Shown one piece after another: positions 1 to 5,075 of a stretch of 6,021 bases of DNA (positions are counted from its first letter, which is position 1; the number at the start of each line of letters is the position of its first letter). The stretch is from Candidatus Melainabacteria bacterium. GTDB taxonomy: Bacteria > Actinomycetota > Actinomycetes > Mycobacteriales > Pseudonocardiaceae. The notes under the pieces are model-generated. The model saw only the letters and a program-made list of their open reading frames with translations. It was not told the DNA's origin and made no database searches. The translations under genes and the position numbers were made by a program. The stretch is from contig CAJCJE010000068.1 of NCBI GenBank assembly GCA_903970565.1, forward strand, positions 1 through 6,021, written 5' to 3'.

Positions 1-6
1 TGACGC

Positions 7-12
7 TAGGCT
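7..12 (+). promoter_or_regulatory. Candidate -10 element of the fadAB promoter
   Basis: TAGGCT resembles the -10 hexamer of housekeeping-sigma promoters in high-GC actinobacteria. It would place the transcription start near base 18-19 and leave an 80-base leader before the thiolase. The matching -35 would lie to the left of the window, so only half of the promoter can be judged. A palindrome begins exactly where transcription should start, which supports this being a regulated promoter. Confidence 0.4.
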
Positions 13-17
13 GTGGT

Positions 18-29
18 TACCGGCCGGTA
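18..29. promoter_or_regulatory. Perfect 12-bp palindrome, candidate repressor operator
   Basis: TACCGGCCGGTA is a perfect inverted repeat that would overlap the predicted transcription start of the fadA-fadB operon. Dimeric TetR-family repressors of fatty acid degradation genes often bind palindromes with TACC...GGTA ends near the start site and release them when acyl-CoA binds. That role is inferred here, since no regulator gene is in the window. A second CCGGCCGG core at 43-50 lies 23 bp away, centre to centre. In such GC-rich DNA the CCGGCCGG core alone is common; the TA ends are the more telling part. Confidence 0.45.
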
Positions 30-52
30 GCGTGGCTCGTGCCCGGCCGGCA

Positions 53-75
53 GGTGGCATCCAGGATGCCTCACC
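53..75 (+). other. Small hairpin in the fadA leader
   Basis: GGCAT at 56-60 and ATGCC at 66-70 form a perfect 5-bp stem with a 5-base loop. Bases 53-55 can add three more pairs with 73-75 across a two-base bulge. The stem ends 11 bases before the ribosome binding site at 87-93. It is too short to call a riboswitch or attenuator and may be chance folding of GC-rich RNA. Confidence 0.2.
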
Positions 76-86
76 CCGCCTTTACC

Positions 87-93
87 AAGGAGG
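87..93 (+). promoter_or_regulatory. Strong ribosome binding site of the thiolase
   Basis: AAGGAGG is a near-perfect anti-16S match placed 6 bases before the GTG at 100. It fixes that GTG as the start over the next in-frame GTG at 163, which has no such site. The choice gives the protein a short N-terminal extension ahead of the conserved thiolase fold. Confidence 0.85.
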
Positions 94-99
94 AACGCC

Positions 100-1347
100 G
101 TGGCCGCATCAGGGGACCACGCGGGCGTATTCGCCGCGTCCACCCCGCGCGCCGTTCGGAACGTGGTCTTCGTCGAGGGTGTCCGCACCCCCTTCGGCAA
201 GGCCGGCCCGAAGGGCATCTACGCCGAAACCCGCGCGGACGACCTGGTCGTGAAGGTCATCCGCGAGCTGCTGCGCCGGCATCCGGAACTGCCGCCGGAG
301 CGGGTCGACGAGGTCGCCGTCGCGGCCACCACCCAGACCGGCGACCAGGGCCTGACCATCGGCCGGGTGGCCGGACTGCTGGCCGGGCTGCCCAAGTCCG
401 TGCCCGGCTACGCCATCGACCGGATGTGCGCCGGCGCGATGACCGCGGTGACCACCACCGCGGCCGGGATCGCCTTCGGCGCCTACGACGTGGTCATCGC
501 GGGCGGCGTCGAGCACATGGGGCATCACCCGATGGGCGAGGGCGTCGACCCGAACCCGAGGATCGTGGCCGACAAGCTGGTCGACCCCTCCGCGCTGGTG
601 ATGGGCCAGACCGCGGAGAACGTGCACGACCGCTACCCAGCGATCACCAGACAGCGCTGCGACGAGTACGCCGCGCGCAGCCAGGAGCGCTACGCGGACG
701 CGGTGAAGGCCGGCAGGATCGGCCCCGAGCTGGTCCCGGTCGCCACCCGCTCCGCCGAGCTGGGCTGGGGCCTGGCCACCGAGGACGAGCCGCCGAGGCC
801 GGGCACCACGGTGGAGACGCTGGGGGCGCTCAAGACGCCGTTCCGTCCGCACGGCCGGGTCACCGCGGGCAACGCGGCCGGTCTCAACGACGGCGCGACC
901 GGCTGCATCCTGGCCGACGAGGACACCGCCCGCGAACTGGGCCTGCCCGCGGCGATGCGGCTGGTCGGCTACTCCTTCGTCGGGGTCGAGCCGGAGGTGA
1001 TGGGGGTCGGCCCGGTGCCGGCCACCGAGAAGGCGCTGGCCCGCGCCGGCCTGACCATCGAGGACATCGGCCTGTTCGAGATCAACGAGGCGTTCGCCGT
1101 GCAGGTGCTCGCCTTCCTGGACCACTTCGGCATCGACGCGCAGGACCCGAGGGTCAACCAGTGGGGTGGCGCCATCGCCTGCGGCCACCCGCTGGCCTCC
1201 TCGGGCGTGCGGCTGATGACCCAGCTGGCGCGGCAGTTCGCCGAAAAGCCCGAGGTTCGCTACGGCATCACCACCATGTGCATCGGCATCGGCATGGGCG
1301 GCACCGTGATCTGGGAGAACCCCGACTGGAATGGGAGCGGCAAGTGA
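100..1347 (+). CDS. fadA: Acetyl-CoA acyltransferase (beta-oxidation thiolase, FadA type)
   Basis: This 415-aa thiolase should cleave 3-ketoacyl-CoA with free CoA to give acetyl-CoA and a shortened acyl-CoA in the cytoplasm, the last step of beta-oxidation. Visible motifs are VEGVRTPFG near residue 25, the nucleophile region DRMCAGAM with C110, GGVEHMGHHPMG (a FadA-like loop), NEAF at 329-332, GGAIACGHP with H363 and TMCIGIGMG with C394. The Cys-His-Cys set needed for catalysis is therefore present. The residues after C110 are AGA instead of the usual (A/G)S(G/S), and GHPLAS replaces the usual GHPLGA. I recall this variant from actinobacterial FadA proteins, so it looks like a subfamily trait. 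The start follows from AAGGAGG at 87-93. The next gene overlaps this stop, so the two are cotranscribed. A biosynthetic acetoacetyl-CoA thiolase is the alternative, but the fadB partner argues against it. Confidence 0.95.
   Translation: MAASGDHAGVFAASTPRAVRNVVFVEGVRTPFGKAGPKGIYAETRADDLVVKVIRELLRRHPELPPERVDEVAVAATTQTGDQGLTIGRVAGLLAGLPKSVPGYAIDRMCAGAMTAVTTTAAGIAFGAYDVVIAGGVEHMGHHPMGEGVDPNPRIVADKLVDPSALVMGQTAENVHDRYPAITRQRCDEYAARSQERYADAVKAGRIGPELVPVATRSAELGWGLATEDEPPRPGTTVETLGALKTPFRPHGRVTAGNAAGLNDGATGCILADEDTARELGLPAAMRLVGYSFVGVEPEVMGVGPVPATEKALARAGLTIEDIGLFEINEAFAVQVLAFLDHFGIDAQDPRVNQWGGAIACGHPLASSGVRLMTQLARQFAEKPEVRYGITTMCIGIGMGGTVIWENPDWNGSGK
1333..1337 (+). promoter_or_regulatory. Ribosome binding site of fadB inside the end of fadA
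   Basis: GGGAG lies within the last codons of fadA, 6 bases before the GTG at 1344. It selects this start within a much longer open frame. Together with the 4-base GTGA overlap it implies that ribosomes finishing fadA can restart on fadB, keeping the two subunits near equal amounts. Confidence 0.7.
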
Positions 1348-3455
1348 GTCTGTCCATCGAAGCCGCCAGGGCCGCCTTCCCCGACGAGGTGGTCACGGTC
1401 GCGACCACCCGGCTGATCTCGGTGCCCGGCCTTACCAGGCCGGTCGCGCTGGTCACCCTGGACAACGGCCACGACCACACCCGGCCCTCCACCTTCGGCC
1501 CGCAGGGCCTGCTGAGCCTCGACAGCGCGCTGGACGCCGCGTTCGCCGCCGAACCGGCCGCCATCGCGGTGACCGGCAAGCCGTTCATCTTCGCCGTCGG
1601 CGCGGACCTGTCCGGGGTCGGGCAGGTCGCCTCCCGTGATCTGGCGTTGCAGATCGCGCAGACCGGGCACGACGTGTTCCGCCGGCTGACCTCCTCGACG
1701 ATTCCGACCTTCGCGTTCATCAACGGCGCGGTGATGGGCGGCGGCCTGGAGCTGGCGCTGTCCTGCCACTACCGCACGCTGATCTCCAACGCGGCGGCCA
1801 TCGCCTTCCCCGAGTGCTTCCTGGGCCTGTTCCCCGGTTGGGGCGGCACGCAGCTGCTGCCGAACCTGATCGGCGCGGACGCCGCAGTGAAGGTGATCAT
1901 CGAGAATGCGTTGAACCAGAACAAGATGCTCAAGCCGGCCGAGGCGGTCGAGCTGGGCATCGCGGATGTGCTGCTGGACTCCGCCGACTATCTCGAGCAG
2001 TCGCTGCTGTGGCTGTCCACTGTGGTCAATGGTTCGGTTTCGGTCGAACGCCGGGAGATCGACCGGGGTGCCGGCTGGGATGCCGCGCTGGCCACGGCGA
2101 GGGCGATCGCCGACGGTAAGACGCACGGCGCGTCACCCGGGGTCAGCAAGGCGGTGGAGCTGCTGGAACTGGCCAGGGACAACGACCTGACCGCCGGCTA
2201 CGCGGCCGAGACGCAGGCGCTGGCCGACGTGCTGATGACCGACGAACTGCGCGCCGGTCTGTACTCGTTCGACCTGGTCAACAAGCGCGCCCGCAAACCG
2301 GCCGGCGCGCCGGACAGGGGCCTGGCCCGGCCGATCACCAAGGTGGGCGTGGTCGGCGCCGGCCTGATGGCCAGCCAGCTGGCGCTGCTGTTCGTGCGCA
2401 GGCTGAAGGTCCCGGTGGTGCTCACCGACGTGGACCAGGCGCGGGTGGACAAAGGCGTCGGCTACGTGCGCGGCGAGATCGACACACTCCTTGCCAGGCA
2501 CCGGGTTTCACCGGACGAGGCCAACCGTCTCAAGGCGCTGGTGTCCGGCTCGCTGGACAAGGCCGCCTTCGCCGACGCCGATTTCGTGATCGAGGCGGTG
2601 TTCGAGGAACTGTCGGTCAAGCAGCAGGTGTTCGGCGAGGTCGAGGAGTTCGTCTCGGCCGAGTGCGTGCTGGCCACCAACACCTCCTCGTTGTCGATCA
2701 CCGAGATGGCCGCGAAACTCAGGAACCCCGAGCGGGTGGTCGGCTTCCACTTCTTCAACCCGGTCGCGGTGCTGCCGCTGGTGGAGATCGTCCGCGCGGA
2801 GCAGACCGACGACGCGACGCTGGCCACCGCGTTCGCGGTCGGCAGGCAGCTGAAGAAGTCCTGCGTGCTGGTCAAGGACGCGCCGGGGTTCGTGGTGAAC
2901 CGGCTGCTCACCCGCTTCCTCGGCGAACTGGTCGCCGCGATCGACGAGGGCACCCCGTTCGAGGTCGCGGACACCTCACTGGACCCGCTCGGCCTGCCGA
3001 TGAGCCCGATGGTGCTGCTGCAACTCGTCGGCCCCGCGGTCGCGTTGCACGTGGCGGAAACCATGCACGGCGCGTTCGGCGACCGGTTCGGGGTCAGCGA
3101 GAACATGCGCCGCTTCGTCGACGCCGGCAAGACCGCGGTCTGGACCTGGGACGCGCAGGGCAGGCAGACGCTCGACCCGGAGGTCGCCGCGCTGTGGAAG
3201 CTCGGTGACAAGCCCTCCACCGCCGAGCAGGTGCGCGACCGCGCGCTGAACGCGCTGGCCGACGAGATCGCGGTGATGCTGGCCGAGGGCGTGGTGGCAC
3301 AGGCCCAGGACATCGACCTGTGTCTGCTGCTCGGCACCGGCTGGCCGTTCTGGCTGGGTGGTATCACGCCGTATCTGGACCGGGCCGGCGTGTCCGAACG
3401 GGTCAACGGCAAGCCGTTCCTCGCGCAGGGCGTCGCGTCCGTTCCCGCCACCTGA
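1344..3455 (+). CDS. fadB: Multifunctional fatty acid oxidation protein: enoyl-CoA hydratase / 3-hydroxyacyl-CoA dehydrogenase
   Basis: This 703-aa protein (E. coli FadB has 729) should hydrate 2-enoyl-CoA and oxidise the resulting 3-hydroxyacyl-CoA, passing 3-ketoacyl-CoA to the thiolase encoded upstream. Residues about 30-300 are a crotonase domain: GADLSG at 86-91 (oxyanion hole), GGGLELAL with E136, and PECFLGLFPGWGGTQ with E157, the two catalytic glutamates. Residues about 332-510 are the NAD-binding domain: GAGLMA at 338-343, ribose-binding D362, NTSS with S448, and GFHFFNP with H469 paired to E481. KDAPGFVVNR with N519 opens the first C-terminal dehydrogenase domain; a second such domain fills about 630-700. 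Spacing of S448, H469, E481 and N519 equals that of human short-chain 3-hydroxyacyl-CoA dehydrogenase. The GTG start overlaps the fadA stop (GTGA) and has GGGAG at 1333-1337, which suggests translational coupling. The reading frame stays open far upstream, but that part is antisense-free shadow of fadA. Oddity: Ala instead of Gly at position 343. Confidence 0.95.
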   Translation: MSLSIEAARAAFPDEVVTVATTRLISVPGLTRPVALVTLDNGHDHTRPSTFGPQGLLSLDSALDAAFAAEPAAIAVTGKPFIFAVGADLSGVGQVASRDLALQIAQTGHDVFRRLTSSTIPTFAFINGAVMGGGLELALSCHYRTLISNAAAIAFPECFLGLFPGWGGTQLLPNLIGADAAVKVIIENALNQNKMLKPAEAVELGIADVLLDSADYLEQSLLWLSTVVNGSVSVERREIDRGAGWDAALATARAIADGKTHGASPGVSKAVELLELARDNDLTAGYAAETQALADVLMTDELRAGLYSFDLVNKRARKPAGAPDRGLARPITKVGVVGAGLMASQLALLFVRRLKVPVVLTDVDQARVDKGVGYVRGEIDTLLARHRVSPDEANRLKALVSGSLDKAAFADADFVIEAVFEELSVKQQVFGEVEEFVSAECVLATNTSSLSITEMAAKLRNPERVVGFHFFNPVAVLPLVEIVRAEQTDDATLATAFAVGRQLKKSCVLVKDAPGFVVNRLLTRFLGELVAAIDEGTPFEVADTSLDPLGLPMSPMVLLQLVGPAVALHVAETMHGAFGDRFGVSENMRRFVDAGKTAVWTWDAQGRQTLDPEVAALWKLGDKPSTAEQVRDRALNALADEIAVMLAEGVVAQAQDIDLCLLLGTGWPFWLGGITPYLDRAGVSERVNGKPFLAQGVASVPAT

Positions 3456-3468
3456 TCTCCCGCACTCC

Positions 3469-3500
3469 AGCCGGGCGTCGACACCCGTCGGCGCCCGGCT
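3469..3500 (+). terminator. Strong hairpin terminator after fadB
   Basis: AGCCGGGCG at 3469-3477 pairs perfectly with CGCCCGGCT at 3492-3500. Inside it, a U-G pair (3478/3491) and CGAC with GTCG (3479-3482, 3487-3490) extend the stem to 14 pairs closed by an ACCC tetraloop. It starts 13 bases after the fadB stop. There is no U-tract, which is usual for hairpin terminators of high-GC actinobacteria. Position and stem length make termination of the fad transcript the best explanation. Confidence 0.75.
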
Positions 3501-3512
3501 TCGTCGCTCAGG

Positions 3513-3558
3513 ACCGGTTCTCCACCGGCTCACCAAGCAACTCCACCGGTCCGCCGGT
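3513..3558. repeat. Phased ACCGG repeats upstream of the membrane-protein gene
   Basis: The 9-mer CTCCACCGG occurs at 3520-3528 and again at 3541-3549, exactly 21 bp apart. A further ACCGG sits at 3513-3517, 11 bp before the core of the first copy, and an inverted CCGGT lies at 3554-3558 to form ACCGG-4-CCGGT with the last copy. Spacings of 11 and 21 bp put the copies on one face of the helix, as for tandem regulator sites. This lies 14-59 bp before the GTG at 3572. Chance is possible in GC-rich DNA. Confidence 0.35.
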
Positions 3559-3571
3559 TACCGTCGATCTC

Positions 3572-4102
3572 GTGACCGACGTGCCCGAACGACCAGAGCA
3601 CCGCGAATGGACCGGATTCCTGCGGCCGAGGACCAATCCTGGCGCGACGATCTACGGCACCATCGTGGCCGCAGCGATCGTGGCGACGGAGGGGTCGACC
3701 GAGGCCAGCATCGCCGAGATCGTCGGCTCGGTACTGGCCACGCTGTTGGTGTACTGGTTGGCGCACGTGTACGCCGACCAACTCGCCCACCACGCGACCG
3801 CCGACGCGACCGAGCCCAGTCGCCCGTCGGTCCGGGAGATCCTGGACGCGCTCGGCGAGGAATGGGGCATCGTGGCCGGCGGCCTCGGCCTGGTGCTGGT
3901 TCTGGTGATCATCGATCTGGCCGGTGGCGGCCAGGGGCTCGCGGTCGATGTCGCGCTGGTGTGTTCGGTACTGGAACTCGTCGTCTGGGGCGCGCTGGCC
4001 GCGCGACGGGCACATCTGGGCCCCGGCTGGGTGGTGCTGTACACGATTGTCAGCGCCGCGTTCGGCGCCGTGATCTGCGCGCTGAAGGTCGTTCTTCACT
4101 GA
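3572..4102 (+). CDS. Multi-pass membrane protein of unknown function
   Basis: This 176-aa protein has a short charged N-terminus (about 22 residues) and then four or five hydrophobic segments at roughly 25-39, 48-66, 98-117, 122-143 and 153-175. A hydrophilic loop at about 67-95 is rich in Ala, Asp, Glu, Arg and His, including HVYADQLAHH near 65-74. The YGTIVAAAIVA segment after an acidic/basic N-terminus and the HVYAD element remind me of unnamed small membrane proteins common in actinobacteria; I cannot assign a function. GTG 3572 was chosen because the conserved-looking part begins right after it; GTG 3581 is the alternative. Neither has a Shine-Dalgarno site, so the mRNA may be leaderless. 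A terminator separates it from the fad operon, so it is likely its own transcription unit. The reading frame is also open upstream into fadB, which I treat as non-coding in this frame. Confidence 0.8.
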   Translation: MTDVPERPEHREWTGFLRPRTNPGATIYGTIVAAAIVATEGSTEASIAEIVGSVLATLLVYWLAHVYADQLAHHATADATEPSRPSVREILDALGEEWGIVAGGLGLVLVLVIIDLAGGGQGLAVDVALVCSVLELVVWGALAARRAHLGPGWVVLYTIVSAAFGAVICALKVVLH

Positions 4103-4109
4103 CCCCCTG

Positions 4110-4156
4110 TTGACAAAGACGTGTTGGGCCGGCGTGAGGTTGCGCAAAGTTAATGT
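4110..4156 (+). promoter_or_regulatory. Candidate promoter region of the lipoprotein gene
   Basis: TTGACA at 4110-4115 is a perfect -35 hexamer, but the best -10 at a workable distance (TGAGGT at 4135-4140, 19-base spacer) is poor. TAATGT at 4151-4156 is a better -10 in an unusually AT-rich patch (AAAGTTAATGTGATT), yet it has no good -35 at 16-18 bases. An 8-bp palindrome TTGCGCAA at 4140-4147 lies between them and could be a regulator half-site. A promoter here is very likely given the 152-bp gap; which element pair is used is uncertain. Confidence 0.45.
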
Positions 4157-4212
4157 GATTCACCGACAGGGGTCGATCAGGCAACGCAACAGGGTCGTGA
4201 GACATCTACCCA

Positions 4213-4241
4213 GTGTCACCAAAAAAGAGCAACAGTGACAC
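4213..4241 (+). promoter_or_regulatory. Inverted repeat directly against the lipoprotein ribosome site
   Basis: GTGTCAC at 4213-4219 and GTGACAC at 4235-4241 are perfect 7-bp arms around a 15-base A-rich loop containing six consecutive A. The right arm ends at the base before the GGGAGG ribosome site (4242-4247). In RNA the stem would sit flush against the ribosome site and could affect initiation or protect the leader; in DNA it could be an operator with widely spaced halves. Function is inferred from position only. Confidence 0.45.
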
Positions 4242-4247
4242 GGGAGG
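4242..4247 (+). promoter_or_regulatory. Ribosome binding site of the lipoprotein gene
   Basis: GGGAGG lies 7 bases before the ATG at 4255. It decides that start over the in-frame GTG at 4213, which would add 14 hydrophilic residues in front of the signal peptide and has no ribosome site. Confidence 0.85.
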
Positions 4248-4254
4248 ACAGGCA

Positions 4255-5046
4255 ATGGACATCAAGAACATCGGACGCACCAACACCATCCGCGCCCTGC
4301 TGGTCGGCACCGGCGTGGTGGCGGCAGTAGCGGTTGCCGGCTGTGCTGGTGGCCAGAGCGCAACCGGGCAGACCTCGACCGGCGCCGGCTCTCCGAGCAT
4401 CGCCGCCTCGACCAACTCCGGTACGACCCCGAGCGACTCGACGAACACCGGTGCCACCTCGACCGGTTCCAGCTCCACCGGTTCGGCCACCGGTTCGTCG
4501 GCCACCGGCTCGACGGAGCAGGTCAACCCGGCCGATCTGGGCAGTTCGGCCGCCGGCAACTCGGCCACCACCCTCGCCGCCGCGCGGCGTGCCGGCATCC
4601 CGGAGTGCAAGGCCAACACGCTGGCCCTGACCTTCGGCGGTTCCGATGCCGGGATGAGCCAGCAGTACCGGGTACTGCGCTTCACCAACACCAGCAGCGA
4701 GACCTGCGCGATCGTCGGCTTTCCCGGAGTGTCCTATGTGGCCGGAAACAACGGCGTACAGGTTGGCGCGGCGGCGGTTCGGACCGGCTCGATCGGTGCC
4801 CAGGTCAACCTGAGCCCCGGCCAGGTGGCCTCGACCGTGATCCACTCGGTCGACCCCGGCGTCTTCGACCCGAACACCTGCAAGCCCACCCCGGTGCGCG
4901 GCTACCGGATCTACGCGCCGGACGACCTCGCGTCGATGTACATCGCGCTGCCCGGCGGCGGCGAGGGCTGCGCCGGCACCACCCCGGACCCGCAGCTGAG
5001 CGTGGCCACCATCACGGCCGGCCCCGGTAACCCCGACCAGCCGTGA
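4255..5046 (+). CDS. Secreted lipoprotein with Ser/Thr/Gly tether and DUF4232-like domain
   Basis: The 263-aa product starts with a lipoprotein signal peptide: basic residues K4 and R8/R13, a hydrophobic stretch at about 14-27 and the lipobox VAGC with the lipidated cysteine at C30. It should be exported, lipidated and held on the outer face of the membrane. Residues 31-115 are a low-complexity Ser/Thr/Gly/Ala linker that would span the cell wall and could be glycosylated. Residues about 117-255 look like the DUF4232 domain of actinobacterial lipoproteins: a cysteine at the beginning (C118), the core RFTNTSSETCAIVGFPGVSYV with C151, and C209 and C239 further on, four cysteines that could form two disulfides. 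The molecular role of this domain is unknown to me. The gene has its own leader and ends 10 bp from a convergent kinase gene, so it is probably monocistronic. ATG 4255 is supported by GGGAGG at the right distance. Confidence 0.9.
   Translation: MDIKNIGRTNTIRALLVGTGVVAAVAVAGCAGGQSATGQTSTGAGSPSIAASTNSGTTPSDSTNTGATSTGSSSTGSATGSSATGSTEQVNPADLGSSAAGNSATTLAAARRAGIPECKANTLALTFGGSDAGMSQQYRVLRFTNTSSETCAIVGFPGVSYVAGNNGVQVGAAAVRTGSIGAQVNLSPGQVASTVIHSVDPGVFDPNTCKPTPVRGYRIYAPDDLASMYIALPGGGEGCAGTTPDPQLSVATITAGPGNPDQP
4447..4509 (+). repeat. Short tandem-like ACCGGT repeat inside the lipoprotein linker
   Basis: ACCGGT begins at 4447, 4462, 4477 and 4489, with a degenerate ACCGGC at 4504, giving periods of 15, 15, 12 and 15 bases. 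All are in frame and encode Thr-Gly within a TGSSSTG-like run. The in-frame period suggests that the linker grew or shrank by slipped replication, so its length probably varies between strains. Confidence 0.6.
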
Positions 5047-5075
5047 CCGAATCGAACTACGAAATGCCGGCTGGT
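5036..5075. terminator. Candidate bidirectional terminator between convergent genes
   Basis: ACCAGCCG at 5036-5043 and CGGCTGGT at 5068-5075 are perfect 8-bp arms with a 24-base loop. The loop contains the lipoprotein stop (5044-5046), the 10-base gap and the kinase stop (5057-5059). An inverted repeat works on both strands, so one element could end both transcripts. The loop is long and there is no U-tract, so the hairpin is weaker than the one after fadB. Confidence 0.4.

Noticed and set aside
109..1188. A 359-aa open frame on the minus strand opposite fadA.
   Set aside because: It is a composition shadow: rich in Gly, Arg, Ala, Asp and His, with no recognisable domain or ribosome site, and fully overlapped by a well-supported gene.
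39..1343. The fadB frame is open upstream across the whole of fadA, giving an apparent 1138-aa protein.
   Set aside because: The upstream part is Arg/Gly/Pro-rich with no domain pattern, as expected for a shifted frame of GC-rich coding DNA. The thiolase frame holds all conserved motifs, and fadB has its own ribosome site at 1333-1337.
2462..3484. A 340-aa minus-strand frame opposite the end of fadB, rich in Ser and Thr.
   Set aside because: The Ser/Thr bias is what antisense GC-rich codons produce, it has no domain, and it runs through the fadB terminator.
3320..3571. Upstream extension of the membrane protein into fadB.
   Set aside because: The extension overlaps fadB and the terminator hairpin and is Arg/Pro/Ser-rich without hydrophobic or conserved character; the usable start nearest the folded part is GTG 3572.
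4155..4163. GTGATTCAC as a Crp-type binding site.
   Set aside because: The half-sites are separated by one base instead of the six of TGTGA-N6-TCACA, so it does not fit the known Crp geometry.
4213..4254. In-frame GTG at 4213 as an alternative start of the lipoprotein.
   Set aside because: It would place 14 hydrophilic residues ahead of the signal peptide, has no ribosome site, and its first bases are the left arm of the inverted repeat. ATG 4255 has a strong GGGAGG.
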